From Adiantum capillus-veneris (Eukaryota > Streptophyta > Polypodiopsida > Polypodiales > Pteridaceae), in contig CM043967.1 in assembly GCA_014529385.2 (NCBI GenBank), forward strand, positions 6,651,001 to 6,715,000: DNA of 64,000 bases. The letters run 5' to 3'. The position numbers and the translations under genes were made by a program. The notes under the pieces are model-generated. The model made no database searches. It was given only the letters and a program-made list of their open reading frames with translations, and was not told where the DNA came from. This document shows positions 1-11,084 of the stretch, piece after piece (position 1 is the first letter of the stretch; the number at the start of each line of letters is the position of its first letter).

Positions 1-35
1 GAGCAGCACACAGGTTGAATATATTTTTATATAAA

Positions 36-118
36 GTATGTATGTATGTATGTATGTATGTATGTATGTATGTGTGTGTGTGTATGTATGTGTGTGTATA
101 TGTGTGTGTGTGTGTATT
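36..118. repeat. TATG/TG microsatellite
   Basis: About ten TATG units grade into TG and TATG/TG mixtures. It is a simple-sequence tract in AT-rich flank. The surrounding 119-353 shows no gene-like sequence. Confidence 0.95.
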
Positions 119-353
119 GTGCAATTAAGTATATCATTTAATCTCACCAAAATGTGATACGCTTGTGACGATAATAGAAAGACCCCTCTTTTAGAGCCAA
201 CTACCATTGCTCAGTCACCAATACAGACCACTTAGCGGCCACTGTGGATGACAAGTGCACTCAACAGGACCAAGACACACTATATTAGTTTGGTATTTAT
301 TCATAGAAGTATAATATTTCCATAAAAATTGATCTAATTATCTTTTTGTTAAT

Positions 354-650
354 TTATGCACATAGTGTCCCTTCTCGATGAGTCTGATGGTATACCTCTA
401 CGACCTCGGGACCTTCTCCGGTTCTGACGCCGATGTCAACACCAACACCCTCTTGGTCAAGGTCCCATGCGTCTGCCACACCCTTGCCAAGACCCAATTT
501 GACCACCAAGGACCGCTTTGGACGTGTGTCAGCTTGTACGATGTGACATGTGACATTGATGTGGATGGGCAGGTTGAGTCCATCAGAGGCGGCATCCTTT
601 TTTGCTAGCACATAGGGCGGCTGCTGGAGTTGTACATACCTCACCTCCAC
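354..650 (-). other. doubtful 98-codon ORF, possibly a gene fragment
   Basis: An open minus-strand frame starts at a Met-Glu-Val-Arg-Tyr segment and runs 98 codons to a stop at 354. The stretch is visibly more GC-rich than the AT-rich sequence on both sides, and its translation has mixed composition (for example KRSLVVKLGLGKGVADAWDL) rather than low complexity. The frame stays open a few codons upstream of the Met, so it could be a terminal exon or a decayed retrotransposon piece. I do not recognise a family. An overlapping 76-codon plus-strand frame exists, so coding direction is not secure. Confidence 0.25.
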
Positions 651-802
651 ATCTTTGGTTGTACGTATCTATATGTTGTTTTAAATTTTTTATAACTATT
701 TCCTTGTTCTAATCTATCTTCTTGTAATGCAGAGATCTGCTACGCGAGTTTGGAGAAGGACGGGACAAAAAAACAGTCAGGCAATGCAGGGTTAGTAATT
801 AC

Positions 803-872
<70 letters not shown>

Positions 873-1796
873 AATGTTGTATTAAACGTCTTGAAAAGGC
901 CAAAATGGCCTATGAGACCAAATTGATACAATCTTGGTGGATCTAATACAATATCTGGGTACAAAAATAAAAATACAATGTGTGGGTACAAAGAATAAAT
1001 GCCAAGGCCTGCAAGGGATGATGAATGCAAAAATGCTAACTGCTTAGGGCTGAAAATTGAAAATGATAGGCTAGAGTCTTAGGGCTGAAATTGATTGTTG
1101 GCCTGCAATAGGGAGTCTGTAGCAAGCTTCTACTACTGGATGGGAGTGGTTCAACGAGGCTAAGGGCTGATTTGAAAACACTGGTCTTCTTGGCTGAAAA
1201 CACAGTGTCAAGTGCAGCGAAAGTGTTTAAGGATTTATCTCGGATCTAGTAGTTTACACAAACACAAAGGACACTTACTTCACTTGAATGAACTAAATTG
1301 AACTAAAAGAAAGAGAGAGACAAGAGAGAGAAAAGAGACAACACAAGGATGTTGGGACCCAACCCTCAAGGGCCCCCTTGCTCTGTTGCCAAAGAAAGTA
1401 CTTTCTTTAATCTTGCACAAATGCTCATACAATAACTAAATGCTGGGATGCTGATCAATGTATTTTTTTTGGACAAGGACCTTGAAATATTACTCAAGAT
1501 TTTGGCGAGAAAATGAATCTAAATTTATGAATTTGGCGAGCAGAATATTTTAAAATTAAATTTATCATTTTTCAACAAAAAATTTAATTTATACCTTAAT
1601 TGGTCATCTAATGTTGTGGTACTCAATGACAACGATGTCGACAACAATAAAAACGATGACGATGATGATGACAATGCTGATGATGACGATGGTGTTGATG
1701 ACAAAGATGACGTCAAGGCTGAAACTGCAATCTGTGGTGGTACTACGGCAAGGATATTCAATCGATAATATTCAAAGATGCATGGAAAAAAGCTAG
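651..1796. other. non-coding flank with (GA)n and GAT/GAC-rich tracts
   Basis: A pure (GA)n run of about 33 units lies at 804-869, and a GAT/GAC-rich tract at about 1626-1714. Serine/leucine or Asp/Thr-rich ORFs in these parts are products of the repeats. The remainder is AT-rich with no protein similarity I can see. It may hold the 5' LTR or leader of element A, but I could not define an LTR edge. Confidence 0.7.
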
Positions 1797-2605
1797 CTAA
1801 TCGGACTCGTGAACCAAGCCCAACCACCCACATTTAAAGGCAAGGAAGCCCATATCAAGCGTGATGTAGAATCTTGGATTGAGGCTATGGAGGAATATTT
1901 TGAAGCTGCAAGGACCCAACCTATAAATCAAACTATGCTTGCAATGTTTTGTCTTACTGGCAAAGCACAATATGGTCAAAATAGCATTGCAAGGACTTGG
2001 GTGTTTGAGGATCTTCCTAGTAATGGGAGGATATTAAAGAAGCAATTACAGTGAAATATCTTCCACCCGCTCTTTGGGATGCCAAAATGAATGAGTTCTT
2101 CGCTCTAAAATAGTTATCATTATCAATGGGGGAGTATTACTCCAAGTTGGTAACCTTTCAAAGATATGCCCCAAAAATGTCCATGTAGAAGCAGGTAGCA
2201 TGGTTCTGTCAAGGTCTGAATCAACCTTCGGATACCCATCTTGAAGCAATGAGACCCATATCACTAAAGGATGCTCTCTTAAGGGCAACACCTTTGGCCA
2301 AAGATACAGTTAGGAATCAGGGAAGAGGAAGCTTTAGAAATCAAAGGGCCAGGTCCAACAATTGGATCCCTAGACCTACTAATTAGGCTTATCAACCTCT
2401 CCCTATAGCAACAACAACTATAGTAACTCAACCACAAGATCCAAATATACGTTGTTTTGAGTGTAATGACCTAGGTCATTAGAGGAGTCAATGTCCTAGA
2501 AGAAACATAGCAACAACCACAAATGCCATTCTTGTAGCACCAAATGGTAGAAGTCAACTTGTTTGTTGTGAAGGAAGGAACACAGAAAGAGGTGGTGGAA
2601 GCAGA
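1797..2605 (+). pseudogene. gag: element A gag, 5' part (Ty3/gypsy, chromovirus-like)
   Basis: The translation begins MNQAQPPTFKGKEAHIKRDV and follows the usual plant gypsy gag pattern: a capsid core with W-I-E-A-M-E-E-Y-F, then a CCHC zinc knuckle at about 2453-2500 reading CFECNDLGH-stop-RSQCP. In the family this protein forms the cytoplasmic particle and the knuckle binds element RNA. The reading frame is broken by several stops and at least one frameshift (near 2054 and 2110), and one stop sits inside the knuckle, so it is dead. It is cut at 2610 by insertion of element B and resumes with protease at about 13600. Nothing indicates recent expression. Confidence 0.8.
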
Positions 2606-2610
2606 GCGAT
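2606..2610. other. target site duplication of element B, left copy
   Basis: GCGAT directly precedes the element. GTGAT follows it at 13590-13594. One mismatch in five fits an old insertion. Confidence 0.75.
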
Positions 2611-3556
2611 TGTTGGACGGATACGCCGCGACGGACGTCAGCACAACGAGAACTCACCTAACAAGATCTCTCAGCTAAGGACGAAGCTCCACCCGCAGGC
2701 GCGTGGAAGCAATTATAGGGTGTCAACCTACACTCGACCGACTCCTAACTAATTCCTACAGAGGTCTCTACCCAATGTCTAAGCTACAACCTTCAGGAGT
2801 GCATAAGAGGAAACTTCCTACAACACTTTCTAGAGACGAACACCCATCAAACAATCTCGAAATTCCACAGAACTTGAAGGAGACCCTACTAACACCAACT
2901 GGTGGCTCTCCCTAAAGTCTATGAACCAAAACCCCAACCCAAAACACATGGTGCAAAATCACGTAGGATGTCTGGCCGAAATTTGCTGGCCGAAATTTGA
3001 AGGTCTTCATTTCCGACATCTAAAGTGCCTAATGTGTAGCTCTACTCAATGCGAACACGCGGATATATTGCAATGCAAAATCAGACAACATATGCTCACC
3101 GAATTGCCAGATGAAGCTCGTAGTGGGAGCTCACAAAATCAGACCGTACACGCACAATGTAGGTATTGGCGCGTACCTCTCATTGGGGGCAACATGCTGC
3201 ACTTCTCCGCACTCGATTCCGACCACCGGTGTGCACATAGCGTCAAGATGAAGCTCTCACTCTCTCTCATACACAGTACACTCACTCACAGACTCCAAAA
3301 CTTTTTTTTTAAATGAAGAAAGGTTTTTTCATTAAGGTCAAAAAGTGGTATAAATACCTTACAATTCTGAAACCCTAATGTTCCATTTTAACCATCTACT
3401 CAATCTAAATGTCAAAACTGGGATACAATCTGGAAACTTCTGTAAGCCCCAATATTTACAAGGTGAAATGTCGGGTTTTCTCAATAAATGAATAATTTAA
3501 AAAAATAATAATATGCCGAGCAGTCAATTTCTGTAGGGTGTGTCCAGCTTCTAACA
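2611..3556 (-). repeat. 3' LTR of element B (946 bp)
   Basis: The edges are TGTTGG and TAACA. It is clearly homologous along its length to 22254-23189 and 51268-52203. It carries a 12-bp CGTAGGATGTCT at 2962-2973, identical to one half of the spacer palindrome. The next sequence in the element (3557 on) is a polypurine tract in coding orientation. Confidence 0.9.
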
Positions 3557-3574
3557 CTCCCCCCCTCCTTGCTC
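3557..3574 (-). promoter_or_regulatory. polypurine tract of element B
   Basis: The reverse complement reads AAGGAGGGGGGGAG directly before the LTR's TGTTAGAAG. This is the position and composition of the plus-strand DNA primer in LTR elements. It fixes the minus-strand orientation and the LTR edge. Confidence 0.85.
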
Positions 3575-3589
3575 ATGTCTTCCCTGACA

Positions 3590-6500
3590 TGGCAGTTGAG
3601 CTGCTTCTTCATCTTAGGCTTTCTCTCATCTTGAGCAGCGACTCATATCTTGCATGTTGAGCCAATAGTGTCGGGCCAAATATGTCAGTGCTGATTGTGA
3701 AGAAGCCGGTGTAGAAGGCTTCTTCAAAGGCCTAGAGGTGATATGATGGCAAAAACATGATCCTTTGATACAATGCATGTATCACCTCCTTGGAAGGCTG
3801 ACCAGACAGATCGTATGCACATCTGTAAGTATCTTGAAAGAAGAAGATACTATCTGTCGCCTGGCCCGGTTTGAACGTCTCAAAGAATGCCAAAAGTGTT
3901 TTACAGATCTTTCTCATCATAATGCAAGATATGTCAGGCGAGCCAGTGAACAATTTGATGGCACCTGTTAGGGTTTTCACCATGTATTGAACACTTATTC
4001 TCTTGCCTGCCTTCAAGCCTGGCAGCTTTGGATAGTTTAGCCAAGTGGGTTGGCTTCTTTGCAGTAGCTCATGGGCCTTCCACGTCCGTATCCTTGGTAG
4101 AGGGTAGAAACTTAAGTTATCTCTGATGACTTTTGGTGCCTCTACCAGATGGATTAGGTACTATGGATACTTTGTCAGCCATGCCTTTCTCCACCTGGGC
4201 TGAGAGTCAACTATCAACTTTACCCCTTCAGGTTTGGAAATGTGTACAGTGGCACTGTTGGCTCTTCTCTGATTCTCTTGTTGATTGTAGCACCTTCGTA
4301 CTTTAGCAAAGGATATGGGACAGAGGGCTGTAGCCATTCACGTCAAAGGTTGCTGGTGTCTATCTTCTAAATGGTCATTGATTTAAAAACCCTATGCTCC
4401 CATTCCAAGGCTTCTTTGGCCATTTCTCTGATTTCTTCTTCTATGGCCTTTCGCAGCTTCTCTTCTTCTTCTTGTGTCAGATCTTGTGGCTCTTGAGAGG
4501 GTCCTACAAGGATTTCCTCTTGCATGGGTGTGTCCACAGGATCTGCCACATTTTCTAAATCTATTCCTTCCATGGCTGCTGGCCCGGTGCTGAACTACTC
4601 TTCTGTCCGCTGGCCTCTCAGCTCTTCTATCTGCTTTTGGAATGTCTATTTTTTTGCTTCAGCTTGCTCTCCCATATTCACAACGAGGTCGTTCAAATCG
4701 GCATTGATCTTTCCGCCTCCTCAAGCTTTCTCTTGATGTTTTCCAACTCATCCTGCATTGCCTTGTGCTCTTCTTCCATGCGGGTTTGCATGACCACTGA
4801 CCCCTCGGCCATCATCAGCCTTTGCTTCTTCTCTAAGGTCAACTTCTTCTGGAGCTCTTTCATTTGCTCTTCATAAATCTGACTCTCTGAAGTGGTGTGA
4901 GTCGAGCTAGTAGCTATGACTCTGGCAGGAGATGCCCGTAGCCGTTGGATGGTTTGATCTTTAACTTCAAGCTAGTCCTTGAGCTCAATGACCTCATCCT
5001 GGCTAGCCTCCTGCTCTATTTCTACCTTCTCTTTGGCATTCCGCATTGCTTCCACTTCCTCGGACTCTTCAGCAAGTTGTAGGGTTAGGTTATCCCTTTC
5101 CCTCTCTGCATCTGTCAATGACTTGCTGAGTTTTCTATATTCTTCTTTGGCTTCTTGCAGTCTTTGAGCTGCTCCCTGATTTTCTCTTTCCATCTCCTGG
5201 CATCTTTGCAATGCCTTTGCCAGTCTGGCTTGCAGCTCTGCTTCTCTCTCTATATGCCTTTGGCTTTGTTTTTGTAAAGTGTCGACTTCAAACTTGATTT
5301 GCACTTCAGTGGCTTTGAGAGTAGCCATTTCACTTTACGTGGCCATTGATTGTGCCCTGAGCCCGGTTAGCTTGGTCATCACCACATCCCAATCATTGGT
5401 CGGTGGGTGCAGGTCCACTTTATCAATGGCCATATCTTTTAGCTCCACTACCCGCAAGCTCTGCATCTGCTCTTTGGGCCTTGTGCTTGCCAAGTCAAAT
5501 GCGACTGTGGCTACCTCTTCTTTTGAATATCCAGCAGCTAGTAGATCTAGAAATGTGTTATACCTTGCTTCATTTGGCTCTGGCTGCTCACTTTTAGGCT
5601 TAGCTTCTTCTTTTTTTTCTTGCTCTTGGCTTTGTTCTTGCCTTGAATCTTCTTGATGTTCAGATTTGTCTAGCTCCTCCTTCTGTTGAGTTTGTGGAGG
5701 GCTACGAGGAGGTGGTGATGGTGGTGGGCTGGACTCCGGGTTGGACGGTGGAGTTGCCGGCTTTTTCTTGAAATCCCTATCCGTCTTTGTCTTTCTCTCC
5801 CTCTCTTGGCCTTCCTGCTCTTCTAGCAATTGCCATCGGACTTCCTCCACTTCTGCTTCTGTAAATAGTACATGTGGGATATTTTCTGCCGTGGCATCCA
5901 AAATCTCAAAATTCTCTATGTGCACCCTTCGGGATGATCCTGACATTGCTTCTAGTGACGGCTTCCATAGCTCGCTCAAATCCCCCTTGAGGGATCTTTT
6001 AGCTCAGAAACTTTCCATTAGCCACTCTAGACGTGCCACTTTCTGTGATTTCGTCTCTTTGACCCGCACTTGGACAGATTCCTTCTTTCCCTTCTTCAAC
6101 TCTGGTTGTTCCTCTTGCACGGTCTCTAACCGGCGTTTCAACCTTGTGGCAACTCTGGGTGCTTTGGGTTGTTCCTCTTCCTTATCTTCCTTGAGCCTCA
6201 GCCAATCATTTTGTGAGGGAGGGTTGGGCCATCTTCCCTTGGCGTGCAATGCCCCATAAACGACTTTTGTGATTAGCTCACCCGGCACAATGTATGTGGG
6301 GTTCTTGTTGCCCATCTTCACCAGATTGTCATGTATATAAGCTGCATAGTTGATTACCTTCGGCTTGCTTTTCTGCATTGCCTAGGTGAAGGTTGTGGCA
6401 ATTTCTCCAGGTGGCATTCTGTACTTTTGTGGCCGCTTTGTACACATATGGAAGTACTGGTTGTATAGCTGAGTCATGATTGCCACTTTAGGGTTGGCAA

Positions 6501-7020
6501 TGTATTCAAAGGTGTAGTTGCCTTTCTTTTCTGTGTACACCTTTACTTCATCTCTTCTTTTGGTTACACTATCCCCTTTCTTGGAGAGGTCTAGTGCAGC
6601 TGTGACTACTTTCTCTATGATTTCAATCACAGTGTCTGGCTTGCCATGCAGATCCGTAACTCTGGCCACTCCATCTTCTTTGATTATAGTCACAAATTCC
6701 CATACTCTTTTTATGTCAATTCCTATCGATACAGCTTCAAAATAATTGTGGAGATCTATCTTCTCCAGGTACTCTGCCATCTTGCTTCTGACAAACTCAT
6801 TGAGCTCTCGCGGTAGCATGGGTAGCTCTATTACATTTCCTTCGGTGTCTTTGAACACGCCTTGGTAGATCTTCAGATCATTTGACTATAGCAAGTCCTC
6901 TTGGATCCACGTGGTGGTTGGATTTAGAGTTCCTTCTCGGATGACAAAGGGCTCTACTTCTTCCAAGTAATCTTTTATGGTCATCCTCTTCTCCTTTGCA
7001 AGTGATTTTGCGGTTGCCAT
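3590..7020 (-). pseudogene. element B ORF3: coiled-coil protein downstream of pol
   Basis: The start codon is taken at 7018-7020, reading MATAKSLAKEKRMTIKD, because element F has the matching start. One frame then runs to about 4900 with in-frame stops near 6887, 6382, 6004, 5335 and 4972; several frameshifts follow. Visible order: basic N-terminus; a globular region with RRVWEF-like and KRPQKYRMPPGEIATTF segments; a basic K/R patch; a proline-rich hinge (SSPPPSPPPRSPP) near 5700; a helical stretch; a long heptad-like coiled coil rich in E, K, Q and L; an acidic DLTQEEEEKL segment; and a C-terminal domain with SVQYMVKTLTGAIKLFTGSP and FFFQDTYRCAYDLSGQPSKE. There is no signal peptide or membrane segment. 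It lies between the spacer and the polypurine tract, so it is part of the element. Function unknown. Confidence 0.82.
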
Positions 7021-7185
7021 AGATCCTGTTGCACTCAGTAGTCCTAAGTTAGCGTTTTTTCCATATCAGCTGAGAAACCGAGTTTTAACTATCCAAATGG
7101 CTTGAAAATTGAAAATAAAACTTAAAAGGAACTTGGGCAACCCTACATGTTCTCACAGTATGATTCTGGACAAAATTTATCATTT

Positions 7186-8063
7186 AGACATCCTACGCGT
7201 AGGATGTCTTTTTCATCAGATTTTGGTGATACTTGGTAGGCTGGTGGTCCTCGGCCTGTGCATCATGGCTATGTGATTGGAATTGGGTTTGGGCATCAAA
7301 AAGTGGATTTTGGGAAGATTCAGGCTTTATGCTCACAAATTGGGTAGAATGTCCACTACAGGTGGCAAATGATATCCAAATGGGCTGAAAATTGATATAT
7401 GGGCTCCTTGCACCATGGTAATGGCTCCCATGATGTCATTTTTTGCATAGAAGGTTCAAACTGAGCTGGAGACATCCTACGCGTAGCATGTTTATTTCAT
7501 CAAAATTTCTTGGGGTTTGTTTTGTGGGTAGCCCTTGGCATGTGGAACATGGCCATGCTCTTGGATTTTGATTTGGAAAAGATTTTATGTGGGTAAGACC
7601 CTGTGTAGTGTTTTTGGGCTCAAAAAGTGCATCTTGGAGGTGTTGGGGGTCAAAAATGATTAGAATGGCTTCAAACTTGATATATGAGCTCTTGAAGGTG
7701 ATATGAATAGATCTGGAATGGAAAAACATTCTCTGTTGGCCAAAAATGTCAAATAGACATCCTACGCATAGGATGTCTACTTCATCATTTTTTGCACGTG
7801 ACCACACAGATTGGTTGGCAATGTGCTCATAAATGTGTTGTGCAAGTTTCATGTGATTTGGACAAGTTTTGGTAGGTCTATGGCCCATTATTGCCTCTAT
7901 GCTCTAACTTTGCAGTTTTTGGTGCATATGAGGTCAATTTTGGTCCAAATGTGATGAAACTTGTTGGCTATCATGTAAAGGCTATTCAGAAAATGTGTGT
8001 GATGAGAGGTGTTGGGTTTTGTGCCCAAAAATGGCCTTGAGACATCCTACGCATAGGATGTCT
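7186..8063. repeat. four-palindrome array, about 285-bp period (element B)
   Basis: A 24-bp palindrome with half-site AGACATCCTACG occurs at 7186-7209 (perfect), 7470-7493 (two changes), 7755-7778 and 8040-8063 (each with one central change). Start-to-start spacing is 284, 285 and 285. Each is followed by TTTCATCA or a close variant. Sequence between palindromes is related but much more diverged, so the palindromes are the conserved part of old tandem units. Confidence 0.93.
7436..7888 (-). other. 150-codon ORF across two palindrome units, open in both B and F
   Basis: The frame starts MGHRPTKTCPN and stops at 7436. The F counterpart (27061-27513) has the same length, start and stop, and aligns without indels. 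The palindromes are read as D-I-L-x-V-G-C-L. The fourth palindrome (in 7982-8254) is in the same frame, because the period of 285 is 95 codons. This could be the relic of a repeat protein or just non-coding sequence that lacks stops. No family recognised. Confidence 0.25.
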
Positions 8064-9783
8064 CCTGATGAATTTTTTGTGGAAACTGCTCTGGTGCCTG
8101 CCCTTAGTCCCCCTGAGTCCCTTCTAAGCCTAATTTCAACAAAAAAGTCAAATAGATAGAAAAAAACTCTTTGTCTAGATTTCAGATCCTCCGAGCCGTT
8201 TTCTGACTTTTGGAGTGCTTTTTGGCAATGAAATTTCTTGATGTTGGTCTCCATAGCTTCCCGATCCCTTGGGGATACTTACCGTATGGTTTTTGTCGAC
8301 TTGGCTTCATCGTGGCCCCATTTGGCAATTTGTCGCTCTAGAAGCACCCGTGGTTGCGTTTACATGTCTTCGATGACTTGTGGTGGTCTACCACCATAGG
8401 ACTTGGTTGTTGATGGTCTAGAAAAGCCGCTCGCGAAGTTTGGTGGCAAACGGACATGCGGTTTGGCCACGAGAGCTATTCGACGCTTTGTGTGTCTGAT
8501 GCCGTTTCTGAAGTTTAGTGTTGCTTCGGGTCACCTTTTGGTCATGTAGGCTACATAGACTTGTCGAGCATGTCGAGATGCTCCTACCCATGAATTTTGG
8601 TAGCATTTGGGCGCCTCTTCGCCAATTTCCCATTTGGTGGCCTCTTGCGGGGCTCTAGGAATTAGGGTTTTTCCCGATGGTTTTCTACTGCCTTTGGACA
8701 TCAAAACTGGTCTCCTATGCTAGGGTAAGCTGTCGATGAAGTCTCATTGCTTTTGGGTTAGCCGTTAGGTGGCCACTTCTACCTGTAGATCTCTACTACT
8801 CGCTTTTTGTGTGAACCATACTCTAGTTTTCGCGACAAAACGACAAACATGTGCGAAAAGATCAAGGTGGTGAGCCTACCTCTCATGTCTCAAGCCCGTC
8901 GGGTAGTCGTGCGCGTCGTAGAAGTTGCTGGAAGTTCCGTTCGCTTTAGGTGGCAGGAGCTCTCTCTCAAAGGTCAATAGTGGAAATGAGCTTATAATGA
9001 AGTGAAAAATTCTTATAATGGGGGTCCCCACCACTTCTCATGAAATTTGACATGTGGTCCCAACTTCTTGTGAGATGCGGTTTAGGCTCAAAAATTTCCT
9101 GATTTGGACTCCATTTGCCTAGTTTACGAGAAATTTGACGTTTCGGTCAAAATCTGGCTAAAACACGCTTTTCGCTCCAGTCTCATAATTGCACCCCCAT
9201 TGTACCATAGGTTGTCCTATATTCACTAATCATCCCCGAATTTTTTGTTTTTCATTACGAACATTTTTCACCTGCTTTTTGTATTTTTGAAGTTTTTCTG
9301 CCGAAAATTAGTGAAATTAAAAGGAAAATAGAAAATAAAACCCAAAAAATCCCCAAAATCATAATAAATCAAAAACATCACTACAAAACATTATATACAC
9401 TCACATGCAATTTTTATGGCCGGATTTCTCTGTTTTATCAATATCGCCAAAAAATGGCTATTTTTACTGATATACACACACCTAGGGGCTTGATTTCGCG
9501 TTTGGCCCCATATACCTGTAGATTCATGTTGTATAAGGGCATATGTACTTGGGTTAGTTTAGAAAATTTCGCAATCAAACAACAACCCTTAAAAATAGTC
9601 AAAAAACATGCCCTTTTTTGCTCTTTCTGCCATTGGGTCCGCATTTGAGAATGCCTCCCCCCCTCCTAGCCAGAGTCCTCCTGGACGACAAGGTATCGCC
9701 TCAGAGTATGTGCCATGCAGGGGTTGAAAAAATTTGTGCTAATGCTTGGCCGTGTAATGTGGCACTATTTTATGCATACTCGG

Positions 9784-11084
9784 TCAATGCATGGAAAAAT
9801 TAATGCTGTGCAAGAGAAGGGTATAAGCAAGATGCTTATTGGCATTCGCCATCGAGGTTTCCTGTTTTCTTTGCAAGTAAAATCTGTAACTCTTACTGCT
9901 CTTTGTTTGATTGTCTTTCTTGCAAAAGTCGCTTGCTTTGCCGTGACTATTGATATGGCCGTAGTTGTCTCCTTGGCTAGAATTGGCTTGGCCCGAATGG
10001 CCATAGACTTTGTCTCTTTTGCTTCCAATTGGTAGATTTTCTTTGGAGGATTTTGTAGGTTTAGTGCCACTGCGGTGGTTGCCATTTGTTTTGTTGTTGG
10101 TGGGCACCCACATAAATCGGTTTGCCGGTTTCATATGCAGTTGTCTGGCTTCTGATGTTTCTTGTACTGAAGGGAGTTCCTTTTGCTTCGGTTTCGGGAT
10201 CCAGATGCGAGTCGTATTGGAGTTGTTGCTGAGCATTTTCTTTGGGATCCATAACTGTTTTATTCCCTTGGTTTTTGGTGGAACTATCTTTTTCAGTTGA
10301 ATTCTTCCGTTGTATTGTGGTTTATCTGCCACGTCAGTTCTATCCTTCTGCACCCATACTTGTTTTTCTTGTGTTGGTAACCTTGATCTTTTCACTGCGG
10401 TCGGTGACTTTTTATACCTGTAGTGAACATGGTTGGCACTTCCTTGTTTGTTCTTTAGTGGCACCTTTCCTTTTGGTGCTTTATCCAGTGATTGCATTGC
10501 TGGCAGCTAATTCTTTTGGGGTTGCTGAGCAAAGGCTACCACCTTTTGTTCTTGTGCATGCTGAATCTTTACTGCATTCGCATTCCAATCTATCTTCACA
10601 TTGTACTCTTTTTGCCAAGGTTGTCCCAACAACATGGGGTGTTGTGTGCTTTCATCCTCGACCACATAAAACTTGTGTGGGTAAATTTATTGATGCACTT
10701 GTACATGCAATATAGTCCAACCCACTGTTTTCAGTGAATGTGATGTACTACTTTCCAGCACTTGTGGAGTAGGATGAAGTTGACTTGTGGACTTGACCTG
10801 TTTATATAATCTGTAAGAGATCAAATTTGCTTGAGCTCCAGAATCAAGAAATGCCGTTGATTCAACTTGATTGCTATCCACTTTGACTGCAATTATTGGC
10901 TCCACTGTGTCTTCGTCAAAATTTGTCAGTCGAATGGCATTGATTCGCAACGGTGCTCCACATTGTTGTTGTTGTCGTAGAAGCCTTCTTTTTGCAATGC
11001 GTTCTTTTGCTTCTGCTTGAGCTTCTTCTCGAACCCTCTGTTTCTCCTTCATTCGTTGTTTTTCTTGATGGATTTGTTGAAGCA
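9784..11084 (-). pseudogene. element B post-integrase second aspartic protease and WxPK domain
   Basis: In frame after the integrase C-terminus and an E/K/R/Q-rich linker comes FLDSGAQANLIS, a retropepsin active-site motif (D-S-G). A stop near 10687 follows, then KFYVVEDESTQHPMLLGQPW in the same frame, which matches the strand and L-L-G flap-side part of retropepsins. The C-terminal part is Lys/Gln/Asn-rich with four tryptophan motifs (KQVWVQK, KQLWIPKK, TRIWIPKP, FMWVPT) and ends at 9784. Canonical gypsy elements have a single protease between gag and RT, and element F retains that one too, so this domain is extra. Two in-frame stops (near 10687 and 10535) mark it as inactive. Confidence 0.75.

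Larger units (their letters stand above)
7021..9783 (-). other. spacer between pol and ORF3 of element B
   Basis: About 2.8 kb separates the WxPK domain from ORF3 and is conserved in plan with 26646-29469 of element F. It holds the four-palindrome array (7186-8063), then a stretch near 8260-9000 similar to its F counterpart, then AT-rich sequence. No known protein motif is visible. Its place corresponds to the untranslated or tandem-repeat region after pol in some plant gypsy elements, except that here a large ORF follows. Confidence 0.75.

Noticed and set aside
740-1030. Ser/Leu-rich minus-strand ORF
   Set aside because: It is the translation of the (GA)n microsatellite; no independent signal.
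3590-7020. ORF3 as an envelope gene
   Set aside because: There is no signal peptide, membrane helix or glycoprotein-like Cys pattern; it is charged and coiled coil.
7186-8063. CRISPR-like regular array
   Set aside because: The spacing of 285 bp, the palindromic unit and the place inside a plant retrotransposon do not fit a CRISPR array.
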